A stretch of DNA of 45,651 nucleotides. Source: Hysterium pulicare CBS 123377. Lineage: Eukaryota; Ascomycota; Dothideomycetes; Hysteriales; Hysteriaceae. The notes below the pieces were generated by a model, which made no database searches, had not been told where the DNA came from, and was given only the letters and a program-made list of their open reading frames with translations. This document shows, in pieces, positions 29,063 to 41,110 of this stretch (position 1 is its first letter; each line of letters begins with the position of its first letter). The position numbers and the translations under genes were made by a program. The stretch covers positions 1 through 45,651 of the forward strand of contig AJFK01000179.1 in the NCBI GenBank assembly GCA_000467715.1, written 5' to 3'.

Positions 29063-32000
29063 CTAATAGCTCTTGTATTTCTGCAAACTAATATTAGTAT
29101 CTGAGTTCGCCCGGAAGTAACGAGAGTAGGAAGGGATACTCACATCTTCAATCTTCCTCCGACTGTCCTTATCTAGCGCATTGCTGACTCCAAGCAACGT
29201 GTTACTGACGGCCTTAGTAGCCCCTAAAGCCGGCTTGAGTATCACGGTCGGTGCTCTCTTGATCACAGCTTTCGCTGCTCCGCCTGCACTTCCACTCTCC
29301 ATGATCTCTCCTGGGATCGCAATGACCGCATCCCGCGCAGTAACCAGATCACGCTCTAAATGCCTCGCAGCCCCACGCAGCCCAGCCATTACACCAATAG
29401 GCTGGTTCGCATAGTGGCTTACAGCTCTCGGCTCTTCGAAGTCGATGGAAGAGGCAGAGGAATCGATATCTTCCCACCCTGCATCAGCTGAAGGGGAAGC
29501 TGGGCTTAGGAAGCCTTCAGCGCCTTCGAGAACGGTTTGAGTACCAATGGCGATTTTAGCACCTAGCCGAGCGAGTTCAGAGGTTGTGTTTTTGGCAAAT
29601 TCGAAGGCGCCTTTTTGGAGACTGCGAACTATACGTCCGTCCTTCCTGTATTCGCGCATAGGAATAACGACGAGATCTCGAACGCCACTTCCGACATTCA
29701 CGAGAGAGCGGACAGGTGCTAGGCCGGCTAGGACACCTGGGAGTTGGTTACGTTTGACGTCGGGCATCCACACGTCATTCAAGGTCTTGTGTAATTTATC
29801 GAAACTTGTAACACCGTAGAGGATTGCATGGCGAAGAGTGATGTCGGCGCCGTCAAGAATGAAGAAGTTCATGAATTCGGTTGTATGGCCAGATCGGAGA
29901 CCAGCATAGTCAACTTTCTTGGGTTTGTAATCTAGCTTGATCTTGACAGTGTTCACTTCGACACGTTGGAGGAACGGTTGCTCGCCATTGCCGCTGCTTT
30001 CTGGGAGTGAATCATCTTTAAATTCGAAGAAGCGGGTAATGAAATCAAGGGCGTCTTGGTCGACGTGGAGCCGCAGAGGGAGAACAGTTACCTGCAAGAC
30101 TTAGTCATGGCTTCATTAGTTGTTTTGGCAGTACTCACCTTGAGGACCAATTCTGAAGCAGCAAGATCTTGGACCGGCTTTACTGTCAAGAGTTCCAATG
30201 TAACCATGGGCCTACCCATTTCACGTGCATTGGCATCGAGTAACGAAGTTGCAAATTTTCTCCAAGTGGACGAAGGAACATGATCGAATATCTCGAGGTC
30301 GCGGACCCTGAGATTGATAGAGCTTAGAGTTTCATCCTGCCCTGGAGGGAATACAACGAGATCAGCAGAACATCCTCTCAGCTCGAAAGTGATCTTGTGA
30401 TGCTTGCTACGCTCCAATTTGAGCCGTCGACGTTTTATTTTTCTTGCAGATTGGGGTCGCACGGTAGAACGAGTGGCTGTCGAGGTTGCATAACTGCCGG
30501 TTTCGCTGACAAGATCATCGACATCATGATTGATCTTCTTCGCGAGAGCCCCCTTTTCTTCGTTGACGGGAATACTAATCCAGACAGAATTGAATAGGAA
30601 GTCTTCTTCGACCTGAACGTTCTCTTCATCTTCATCTCTGAAGGCTCCCATCCTCTGTCTTCGCTCCTCAGCTCGGTTCTCGACATCTTCAACGGCTTGT
30701 CCGATTATTTCTCTGGTTCGTGGCCAGTCGTAACCATCGAAAAGATTCCATATGATGTTCATATCGCGAACGCGGACTTTGAGGGGACTGCCTGGTGCTT
30801 TGAACTCGTTGGAGAGATGGTACTGATTCTTGGTGGAATCCCATTTGCGAGCGGTACCTTTAACTTCTGAATCCGAACCGAAATAGTTTTCATCGAAATC
30901 GAATTCTTGTTCTCCTTCAGCTACTTCGTATTGCTCTTGAAAGCTTTCTAGAAGCCCTCGTTCGCCACGCCGACGAGTGATTGGTGGAGAAGCCAGAGAG
31001 TGCAAATCGTCCTCGCCAAGCATGCTATCTCCAATATCTTCTTCAGTGGGGATTGAATCTGGATTGTAGAAACTTCCAACATACTCGAGGTTAGTTGGAA
31101 CCTCATCAACTACACGATCTGCGTCGTCCATGATGAATGTCTCTTCCTCGGACTTGTCAGAACTTGTAGCAAAGGCATCTCCAGAGAACGAAGCCATCAT
31201 CTCTTGTAAGGGGACGATTGTTCTGTATCGTTGTGCAGTGCTCGGGGGCATAGGGGGTGTCAACCCGTTCAAAATGCCGATGAGGGTTTGTGTGGAATCT
31301 GCGCAAGTTTCCAGAACGAATAATTCGTTCTTGAATTCCACATCTACAATCTGTGGTTGATCCTTACCATCCCCAGAGACCGTCGCGAATGCTTTTGCGG
31401 CAGAAATACTGCTAAGAGATACGAACCCAATTTGACGGAGCTCTGCTAATTGGCGAGCACCGAGCGCGGCAATCGGAGCAGACGTTGTTAGAGAGCTAGT
31501 ATGATCATCAATACGCTCTATATTGTCAATGACATGTATCGAAGCTTTCCGAAGCTCAAGAGTGGCGGAGAACTCTTGTTTCTTGGGGAGTGTGCCGCTG
31601 AACCGCGCATCGGTAAGAACAAACAAGCCTTTTGATGATAGCTTGCTGGGGTTTAAGCCAAGAGCACAATTGCGGAATAGTATATCAACTTGTAGTGGCT
31701 TAAAGACAGTACCGGCAGGACTACTCGATGCTGATGTCTGCCTGCTTAAAGTCTTCGGTGACGTTGGCCCAGTTATTGTAGCGACAGAAGACGCAATACC
31801 AGAGACCACGTCTTCTGCTGTTCCTTCATCGCTGAGGCCAAGCATGGCTGCAATCGTGGATACCTGATATTCCAAGCAAACGTTGAATAGCTTTGCTTTG
31901 ATAATGGGTTCCATTTCGTCCCCAATAATTCTCGCCATGATCATTGGCAATTGGTCTTCCGTCGGTCGAAGTGGAACAACTTCATGTATCAGCGTCTCTT

Positions 32001-35000
32001 GTCCTCTCGTTAAGTCTACCTTTCCAACTTCCAAAGCAAAGAGAGAAGGCAAGCCAACGTGTGCAAGTGACGAAGATTGACAGGAAACGTTGAGACTACC
32101 AATACGTTCATTGACCATGACGTTGGCATCAAATCTTTTGATTGATGCAAGGGTAAGAATTCCAGGACGATCATCTTCTGGAAGATACTTGGTAACTTTT
32201 GATAATCTACCCATTTCAGTACCGAGATCTTCAAATGCTTTCATCCGACTGATGTCAGACACATTTAGACCAACATCGGCAACTTCAACCCTGATCACAG
32301 ATCCTTTGCGTCTTTGACGGAGTAATGTGTCTACCAAGATATCACTATCGTTTTCGTAAGGATCCTTTGAAGGAGTGATCATCGATAGTAACTTGGTCAA
32401 GTCGACCTCTTCCGGTGTGAAGAGAAACTCAACCGCGATATCCTTCATTTCTCCAAAAAAGGGAATATCGTCACGCTTCAAGTCCAAGTACGGCCCTGAT
32501 AGTTTGATCTCTAGAATTCGCAGCCGGAAATTGCTTTCACGAATGGCCATCCTGACAGGACTCGTTTGGAGATGTACAGCACAGCTCTTGCCTTTCAACA
32601 CGAAAGACACATCACCAAACCTGATGTTAACCTTTGGAAGTGTGGGCGCCTTGGGATGCTTGGGAGGAAATGCGGGCGGTGGCATGTTGTCAAAGTGGAC
32701 ACCTCTCGGCCGCTGCTGAGATAGTGGCGATGATGGACTGTGAAGTGAGTTGTTTGAAGTGATCGAGTTGCCGAGTTCCAGAACGCCGCTGAATCCGCCG
32801 AAACAGCCCAAGGCTTCGTCGAGTCTTTGCACATCGAATAAAACTCTAACAGGGCGGGTGGCAATGTGCACTCTAGTTTCTGTAGACTGCTGAAGATCGA
32901 TCTCCACGTCGTTCGCGAGTTGTTCCATGTTCCCGGTGCTCGGAGCTCTGGACTTTAATCGAGAATCGAAAGAGATGATCTCATGGCCAAGCGACGAGAT
33001 CGCGAACTTATTTATTAATAATTTAGTTGAAATCTCCTTGGACTTACTTCGGGCTATCAGCTGTAATGTTGCAAGCCCGATTCGCAGAATGGCATCGCCT
33101 GGGTTTGCTTCGAGCTTGTAGGAGGGACGAAGACGACCACCTGTGATGATGGATTCAGTCATCAAGTGTTCTAACCACACAACCGCAATATGCTTAATCG
33201 ACAGTTTTAGAGAACTTTCCAATTCAGACGCAGTCTCACTCTGACTGTTTGGCGTTTCCTTTTTGGGAGGGCCGGAACCGCCCAAGACTTGGAGTAATTT
33301 TTTAACCATTTGGAAGATCATACGACTGGTTGATAGATCAACATGCCCACAAACGGACCCTACTTCTACTTCAGTTCCCGAGGAAGTTTCAGGGGTAGGT
33401 GCTTGCGCAAGATTTTCAGGCTTGCTCGAGGTTGGAGTAGGACGTCTCTTTCGAGTGCCTATCGGTTCAGACGTGCTTTTCCGCCTCCTGGCGGCGGTCT
33501 TCTCAGCATAGAACGAGAATGACCCCGGCATATCTTGAAAGATGGAATCATCGCCGAGGTCGGTCGCAGGCGGGAATTGGTATTTCGGCTCTTTCGTTCC
33601 CAAGCTGGCTTCTGTTTCTATGCTGGGCTCTGATTTGGACAGGTGTAGCGGAAACCAGATCGTAGCCTCATCAATGGTAAGAAATGGTTTGGCGACTCTG
33701 ATGTTATCGGAGTCTGAACCTTCCGCAGCGTCTAGTCTAATAGGATGAGTTTCGGCTTGAGCTGGCTGGGTACTAGCTCGACTTGCTGGACGTGGTGTTT
33801 CGCATCCATCATCAACATCTGCAAAAGGTGTATGATTACTTGGGGTTTGTGGGGTTGGAGCCGTTGCTGTCGGGACATCAGGGACTGTGTCTTGACTGGA
33901 GTCGGAAGCGGTATCCCAACCTCCCGGCACCTGGGGGGCACGGCTGGCATCTAAGGGGGTCGCGCTCATGGCACTCATGTACATGCTCTCCGCTTCATCA
34001 TGAGTGAAAAGCCTCGATTGGGCGAGGTCTTCAACGCGCGACGAGGCACTAGAGTTACTACTAGAGTCACGACTTGCTTCGAGAGCGGCGTGTTTAGCTG
34101 TGTCTAGATTATCTGTGGATAAAGACAATTCCGAAGAAGGACTTGATGTTGATAATGGCACTTGATGGCTATGGTGGTCTGGGGAGTGAACTTCGCTAGC
34201 TGATTGGACACGCGCTGTTGCGGAAATACCCGGGAAGGGTGCTTCGAGCTCGTTGTCTGAGTTGGTCTCGTCTTCTCCCCAGTTGGTGGATTGACTTGAT
34301 AATGAGGGCCGTGAATCTAATTGTCCGTCAAAATGAGATGCAAATAATCCGTTCTCGGCGGCATAATCTAATATACCGTCATGGTCAAACATATCGCTTT
34401 GGCTCAACGGATCGGGAAACGAGGAATGATGCGATTGATTCATTTCCCCTGGAGCGACATCATTTGTCGATGAGGTTGACATTCGTTCGTCCTCTTCATG
34501 ATCAGCATCCGCGAATCGATCTTCATCCACAGTAAGCATAGAGGACTCTAATCGATCCGATCCCGCAAAGGGCTTCGGAGAAGCCACAGAGCGATGGTCT
34601 TGACTGGAAAGCTTGCTAGCAGAATCCCTGAGCTCTTTGTGGTTACTTGACGAAACCTTGTTTATCGAAGAATCACTATTGCTCCTTTGGCTGGCCGACA
34701 CGTCAGAGCGCACGTCGATGGGAGAAGATGGTCTGGAAATCTTTGATAAAGATGCGAAGTTCTCTGCCTTGGATATCAATCGGGCGCAAACGTTCTCTAT
34801 GCGCATTCGCCGCTTCCCGTCCCTGGCGTCTGGGGCTATGGCCGAAGAGTTCTCAATTGGTGTAAGGTCCACCTGCGGCCTCGCAGATGCCAAGCTATCG
34901 ATCGACACGTTTTCCAGATGGAAATTCACAGAGACTAGGGGATATTCGTCGTCCGCCGAACTGTTGACCGAGTCAGGGGGAAGATGACTATCAACTTGGA

Positions 35001-35774
35001 TATCGATCTGCTTGGCGCTAATCTGCAACCTGTCCAAGGCAGTATTAAGGAGATTCCGTAATACCCCAGGAAGTCCTAGTCCTGTTCCTAACCCCTCAGA
35101 CGCTTCATCCTCCCCATCTTCGCTTGATACTACGGAATCCTGCAGGTATTGGGATTGTGTATTTAGTGCTTCTTCCAGCTCCCTGATCTCTTCCGCAGGC
35201 TCTTCTTTCAGAAAAGACTTTGTGAGATCATCCACGGTAGGTATGGGTCCGTCGCCACCATCAGAGGACGCATCACTTATGGAATCGTCCAAGGCCAGTG
35301 ATCCACGCCGCCGAAAAGGAGATGCCGCACAAGGCTTTGGTCTTGACCGTCCTTCAGGTTTCGGAAGGTCGGGATCATCAAGTCGACTCCGTGTAACCTC
35401 CGACAACCTCGCATGTAACTGAACACCCTCTAGCTCTATAACAATCTGCGGTACGCCAAACTCTAAAACGAATGTGACTCGAAGTAGCGAGACGTGGGCT
35501 TTGGAAAGGTGAAATTCTGGCGGAAGTTTGAGGTGTAGTAGCGTTATCAATTTCTGTCCCAAATACAGTAAGCTCATTGCCTTCCACCGAGTCTGATGAA
35601 CAAATTGCTTGCCTTGACGCGTAGCCCAACATCCCGGACTTCGAGGGTTGTCCTCTTTCCCACGGCAACATCAACGAAATCTGAAGGGTCCTTATCCAAT
35701 ATATCCAAGTGTCGAAGACCAAATAGCAATATTCTTTTACCGATAGAGGACGAAACGGAGAGGAGAAATGCCAT
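29063..35774 (-). CDS. ATG2: Autophagy-related lipid-transfer protein ATG2
   Basis: Rod-shaped chorein-type protein that moves lipids from the ER to the growing phagophore together with Atg9 and Atg18. Minus-strand exons: 35774-35613, 35553-30139, 30091-29144, 29080-29063; introns 59, 47 and 63 bp; 2180 aa, usual for filamentous fungi. The N-terminal chorein motif is [18 protein letters not shown], then [17 protein letters not shown] joined to [15 protein letters not shown] long Ser/Asp-rich disordered insert covers roughly residues 90-700. The conserved C-terminal ATG2 region includes [54 protein letters not shown] and [19 protein letters not shown], plus the amphipathic helix ([14 protein letters not shown]). 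The ending SRRKIEDKYKSY appears only after the last, 18-nt exon is joined. Intron 1 has a GC 5' splice site. Divergent from the adenosine deaminase gene. Confidence 0.95.
35554..35612 (-). other. GC-AG intron 1 of ATG2
   Basis: 59-bp intron with 5' site AAG|GCAAGC and 3' site GGGACAG. The exon junction restores [17 protein letters not shown], the expected chorein sequence. There is no GT at the needed position, and the surrounding bases match the strong consensus usual for GC-AG introns. Confidence 0.85.
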
Positions 35775-36329
35775 GGTTGGCTGCGGGGGTGCTTAGGCGG
35801 AGAGACGGGCTATCTATGCCCTTGATGAGCATCCATAAGGACTAGTATCCCGATATGGGAGATGGAGGACGGCGAAAGGTAGTTCGGAGGATATTTCTAG
35901 GCCGCAGGTAAATCGGAGGTGAATGCTTAGGACCGTTTGCCGGCTGCAAGCGTGCTGGAGATGCTTTACTTTTAACGATAATAAATTAGAGAAAGACCAG
36001 GGAGACAGGCTGACGGGGTATCGAGATAGGGGAGATAATGTGGCATGCAGCCACTCGTGAACGACAAGGTCACGGGGTGAATGTTAGGGTGAGGGAGCGT
36101 TTGTAGGTGAATGATCGATGCTGCTGGCCGAGCTGCCACCACCGAGCCCCGCCGTTGACCCTGGCCTGTCACTTTCGTGCTCGAGCTTCAACGGGTAAAG
36201 CGCATCAAGCGTCATCGCCCTAGGTATCCGCCCTTCTCCAGCATAAAAAAGGCTGACATCCTTCATCATTCTTCCCATCTCTCAAATCTTTCCCTTATCC
36301 TCCTACCTTCGAAGAAGAAACAGTTCCCT
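35775..36329. promoter_or_regulatory. Divergent promoter region, ATG2 / adenosine deaminase
   Basis: 555 bp. ATAAAAAA at about 36243-36250, 80-90 bp before the deaminase ATG, could serve as a TATA element. No gene. Confidence 0.35.
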
Positions 36330-38182
36330 ATGGTCCCTCCAACTATCGAGAATGATGGTGATTTTGATCAGGCGGAGGGGATACCAGGCCTTCATGAGCC
36401 ATTCCTTCAGAAATATCTTGCGGGGAGAGATGCCCTTATATCCCAAGAAAAGAAGCAAAGAAGTGGTTTGTGACTAAGTATTTTCGGGAACCTTCAAGAC
36501 GACGGTCTGACATTATTCAGACCGCGTCTTTCGCGAAAATCTGTCCCCCATGGCTACCGAAGCGTGTGCCATCGTAGATCAGATCCGTTTCGAAGAGCAA
36601 CAGACTCTGTGGACCAGAGACTACGAAGACAGTCTCGTGAGCCAGCATGTGGACGTCTTTCCAGGCATGATGTTCTCCCTAGCCAAAGACCGGATTGAAA
36701 ACAGCAAACTTTGGCAGATAGTTCGGCGCATGCCGAAGGGTACACTGCTTCATTGCCATCTCGAGGCAATGGTAGATCTGGACTGGGCACTTGCTGAAGC
36801 GTTTGCAACTGAAGGCATTTGTATTACTTGCTCCGAAAACCTTTCCACGCCGGAAGCTCGCTTGAAAGCAAGCTTTTTGTTCACGTATTCGAAAAATAGG
36901 GCCGGAGACAACCCATCCATCTGGACTGACCAATACAAAGCTGCCACAGCAGTCCCGATTGCTGAGGCTGCAGAAAGTTTTCCGGAGAACGGTAAGGCGG
37001 GCTTTCTGGAGTGGGTCAAATCTCGCTGTACGATCACAACAGAGGAACACCTCAAACATCATGAAGGACCCAATGAAATTTGGCGCAAGTTCATGTCGTG
37101 CTTCCCAATATTAGGATCTATCATCTACTATGAGCCGATCTTCCGCAAGTTCTTCAGGAGGATGTGCAAACAGCTACTTAATGACGGAGTCTACTATGTA
37201 GATATGCGATCAGCTTTCTATAATCCATATAGAAGCGCATCTCAACCTGAATTTGACGAGGACCATTTCAACCTGCTGGGTCACATAGAGGAGGAACTCG
37301 AGATGTTCAAGGCATCGGAAGAAGGCAAAGAATTTTGGGGCGCTCGAATGATATGGACTACCATCAGAGCTTTGGATAAACGCAGTATCATCGATAGTAA
37401 GTTGAAGACTTGATTTGAATTATGCAATCAGGACAACGTCTTGCTCACTAGCAAAACTAGGCATGAAACAATGCATCGAAATGAAACTGGAATACCCAGA
37501 CCTGATCGCCGGCTACGATCTCGTCGGCCAGGAAGACATGGGCCGTCCCCTCGCTGATGTCCTTCCTGAACTCTTCTGGTTCAAGAAAGCATGCGCCGAA
37601 AACGGTGTCGATATTCCCTTCTTTTTCCATGCGGGCGAAACACTAGGAGATGGCGACTCAACAGACGAGAACCTCTTCGATGCAGTCCTTCTCGGTACTC
37701 GGCGCATCGGCCACGGGTTTTCTCTTTACAAGCATCCACTTCTTATTGAACAAGTCAAGGAGAAGAAGATTCTAGTTGAGAGCTGTCCCATCTCGAATGA
37801 GGCTCTGCGACTCACGGGGTCTATTATGTCACATCCTTTGCCTGCGCTCCTTGCGCGCGGCGTACCAGTGTCACTCTGCAACGATGACCCTACCATAGTC
37901 GGACAAGTCGATACGGGTGTGACGCATGACTTCTGGCAAGCGCTTCAAGGCTGGGAGAATCTAGGGCTTGCAGGCTTAGGCTCATTGGCTGAGAACAGTG
38001 TGCGGTGGGCTTCATTTGAGGATTATACTACAAAAGACTGGCTCCAAGATATCAAAGATGGCACCATGGGAGAAGGTGTGCGCGCTCAAAGACTGAAAGA
38101 ATGGATTTCAAAGTGGGAGAAATTTTGTGCTTGGATCGTGGATGAGTATGGCGTTGATGAGAATTTGAATCCGGAGGAGTGA
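36330..38182 (+). CDS. Adenosine deaminase, ADGF/CECR1 (ADA2) type
   Basis: Hydrolytic deamination of adenosine (or a related nucleoside) to inosine; purine salvage. Exons: 36330-36465, 36521-37396, 37461-38182; introns 55 and 64 bp; 577 aa. Zinc ligands His123 and His125 lie in PKGTLLHCHLEA. The conserved FFHAGET has a third His at about 394 and catalytic Glu at about 397. Further motifs are LVGQEDMGRPL, GTRRIGHGFSLYKHPLL, VESCPISNEALRLTGSIMSHPLPALLARGVPVSLCNDDP (metal/substrate Asp) and DFWQALQGW. The N-terminal helical part (VFRENLSPMATEACAIVDQIRFEEQQTLW) is typical of the ADGF branch. There is no obvious signal peptide, unlike animal ADA2, so an intracellular place is likely. Start MVPPTIENDGD. 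The apparent breaks near 36475 and 37414 are introns. Confidence 0.92.
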
Positions 38183-38465
38183 ATTGGCGTAGAACAGACT
38201 TCTTTCAACACACTTTGGAGATACCCAGTGTCCATACCTCCAACAAGGGGTCGTCGCAGTACGGTAGGTAGGATCCGTGCAAGCAATCAATATATCTACT
38301 CTCAAATGGCAGTCGAGTTCGGCTAAGATAAGCTTATTTTTAGTGGACGTCCTTCCTTCACCGTCGTCTCACTCTCTCTCACCCGTCTCCACAACTTCAA
38401 ACCTGTCTTGAAAATCCAATCGTTCTAACCACCGTAAGTGATCTCTACGCTCATGACTGGCCAGG

Positions 38466-39250
38466 ATGTCTACGCAGGAAGAGAAATTTGTGATGCCGGC
38501 GCTCAAACCATGTGCCTCACCGTCGGAACCTCCTCCAATGTAAGTGGATTCCTCTTGACTTCTGAAGGCCTAGCTGAGACGCCTCTGCTTAGCACTTGCT
38601 TTGATCGCCTCGTACCCATCGTTGTTGGCAAAGAGAAAAAGGTCTTCGAAATCCATAAGGGCCTCCTTATGTACCATTCCTCCTACTTCGCTGCTGCCTT
38701 CACCAGTGGGTTCAGAGAGAGTGAGGTCGAGAAGGTAGAACTCCCCGAAGATGAACCCGACGTATTCCAAGCCTTCTATTGCTGGATCTATACGGGTCGA
38801 TTGCGCGATCCCCAAGCTGGTTCTGGAAAGGAGGGACAATACCTCGAGCACGCCCTGCTCTGCAAGATCTACGTATTCGGCGACATGCGGGGCATTCCAA
38901 CGCTCAGAAATGCAGCAATTGATATGCTCCATGAAGCTATCGGAGCGACATGGCTTATACCGAATAACTACGTCGCATACGTATACGAAAATACCATGGA
39001 AGGGTCGCTTTTGAGAAAGATCATGGTCACAATCAGCACTGAATTACAAACTTATAATGCTTTCCTCGAAAATTATGGCAAAGCAATGAACGCACCCTTT
39101 CTCTTGGATGTGCTTAAGAAAGTTCAAGCCAGGGGCAGCACGTTCAAAAACATAGACCGAACCCAATGGTGTTTGATTGACAGGTGTAGCAAATTCCACG
39201 ACCATTCAGGCCCTGGAAGCAAACCCCACGATCCATCAAATGCGAGATGA
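38466..39250 (+). CDS. BTB/POZ domain protein (paralogue 1)
   Basis: Exons 38466-38539 and 38593-39250, 53-bp intron (GTAAGT..CTTAG), 243 aa. A BTB fold covers about residues 27-130 (VPIVVGKEKKVFEIHKGLLMYHSSYFAAAFTSGFRES, then ELPEDEPDVFQAFYCWIYTGRL), followed by a helical extension (YVFGDMRGIPTLRNAAIDML, YVYENTMEGSLLRKIMVTI). The end is CSKFHDHSGP. Frame reading straight through the intron is also open, starting from an ATG at 38453, but I prefer the spliced model. It gives a start (MSTQEEKF..PPI|TCFDRLVP) that matches the intron position and phase of the paralogue at 41111-41993. BTB proteins of this type usually act in protein-protein contacts, possibly Cul3 adaptors; partner unknown. Confidence 0.8.
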
Positions 39251-40005
39251 GAGGAGTAGCTTTGCCACCCAACTCACCAGACTCATACGATGGTGGATGC
39301 CAGCACCATGAACCTGTGAGCTGCAAGGATTATGGCGGGATATATCGAATGGAGAAAGACTTGGTCAACAGCATTGACACACTTGTTCGTTTCAAGTTGT
39401 CATAGTGACCTCTTTGTACTAGCTTGTTGTTCAGCTCTCAAACCAATGTCAACGACTGCGAGGATCAACGAGTATCGAAAGGTCATTCGACTTGGCAAGA
39501 AACATGGCCTTCATCCGACACTCTTCTACTCCATTTCCCAATAAACGAAACAGCATGTAAAGTAGTCACAAATACCATGCGAATCCGGCAGCGTCCTTCG
39601 CGTCTTGACTGTAATACTGTCCTTGCCGCTCATGGAAATCTTGCTTCTCCTTCACATTCCATCTTTCCGCCCGATATACTTACTTCAGAACCTTCACTAC
39701 CCTCAAACCTCCCGCAATCAGCAAGAAACCTCTTTCTGAAAGGATTAACCAAGTAACTCAGCCGCAGTGCAGGTAAGCACACAACACAGTAAGCCGTGAC
39801 GCCAAGCTAGTAGATCCGCCTACCACCACCCATGTACTTCCGCTAACAACGTACCCTCTTCCCTTTTGCAGCCCCATTCGCCGACATTTCCTTTTCCAGC
39901 CCTATCCGCCGAGAGTCACACACCCGTCCTACACCTCTTATACATCTCACTTCCCCAATTTCCACCACATCCAAAAGCCTTCCCCAACAATCCAAAGTAT
40001 TCATC
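39251..40005. other. Intergenic; promoter of the ABM-fold gene
   Basis: 755 bp. The last 150 bp before the 40006 start are very pyrimidine-rich (CCACC-, CTT- and CCC-runs), usual for a strongly transcribed fungal leader. ORFs at 39332-39544 and 39424-39756 do not look coding. Confidence 0.4.
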
Positions 40006-40492
40006 ATGGCCACCACCACCCCCTCTACCACCCCCCCAAAAGGCATCTCCCTTCACGTCAAACTCACCATCGACCCCAAGGACACCGACGCCTTCCTCAC
40101 CGCTCTCCGCCCCGTCTGGGAAAACGTAACAGCGGAGCCCAAGAACTTGTTCTTCGAAGTGTTTCAGGATCCGCAGAATCCCGGCGTGTTTAAGTTTATT
40201 GAAAATTGGGATGCGGATTTGGAGTGGATGTTTGATGTGAGTAGCTTTCCTTGTTCTTGAGTGGGGTTTGAGGAAGGGTTGAAGGAGGATGAGGATGGGA
40301 GGAGGAAGGGGTGTTAGTTTAGGGGAGTGGTGCTGATAGTGATTTCAGGTCCAATTGAAGAAAGAGTATTATAAGGAGTACTTCAAGATTACGGAGCCTA
40401 TGTTCATTAAGCCGAGAGAGCATGAGGTTTGGGCGCGCATGTCTGGGAATGAGTGGGTTAAGGCGAAGGAGCAGAATTTCTCTACGAAGTAA
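40006..40492 (+). CDS. Small ABM-domain protein (dimeric alpha/beta barrel)
   Basis: Exons 40006-40236 and 40349-40492, 112-bp intron, 124 aa. It matches the antibiotic-biosynthesis-monooxygenase/YgiN fold in length and layout: strand (GISLHVKLTIDP), helix (DTDAFLTALRPVWENVTAEP), strand (LFFEVFQDPQNPGVFKFIENW), helix and last strand (LKKEYYKEYFKI). Family members are cofactor-free monooxygenases or simple stress-related proteins; no substrate can be told. The start is the ATG of MATTTPSTTPPKG, in good context (TCATCATGGCC). The spliced junction D|VQLKKEYY is clean. Confidence 0.85.
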
Positions 40493-41110
40493 GCCTAGGA
40501 GAGATGGAAGAATCGGGAATGGTAAGTACTAGGCAGGCAATATGGGTGAACGCTTCTGCTTTGCGGGTATTACGTTTGATGATTTCACACTGTGAATTCG
40601 TCATGATTTGATGATGATCGTTGGCTAAATGCTAGAGATGATACTGGAGTTCATTAAATTTGAGAGCGTGAGCAATTCAATTATCTGGGTCAAGATTTAC
40701 AGTGACAATGAAAAGCTAGGTCACTTTGATAAGTAGAACAAATACAGTCAGCCACCTGTCTGTAAAGAGAAATGCCGTGCAAATGTGGTGTGTCGATTTT
40801 GCTGCGAACACTCCGATCATTTTGACCCGACCGCAGACGTCTGGTCTTAAAGAACATGTAAACAACCCGAGAAATTGAAAGCCATTTGATTCAAGTGAAT
40901 GCCTGACGAAGACAGAGCACTTTGTTGATCCAAAGAAGCATCGAAGATAGAGGAACCATGAAAGCACAATCCATCTCCCCATATATTGCCTATGCGTCGT
41001 TCACAACCACCACATTGGCAAATGATACTCCACTGTCATATCAGCTACCACGATGTCCTAAAGAGTGAATGACAAGTCAGAACTGATTTAGAGGGTATTT
41101 GGAGTATAAC
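40493..41110. other. Intergenic, nothing recognisable
   Basis: 618 bp between the convergent ABM-fold gene and BTB paralogue 2; two 3' flanks. An ORF at 40716-40982 (-) lacks coding character. Confidence 0.4.

Noticed and set aside
30397-35796. Many plus-strand ORFs of 60-136 codons opposite ATG2
   Set aside because: Antisense shadows of the long ATG2 exon, without coding style or domains of their own.
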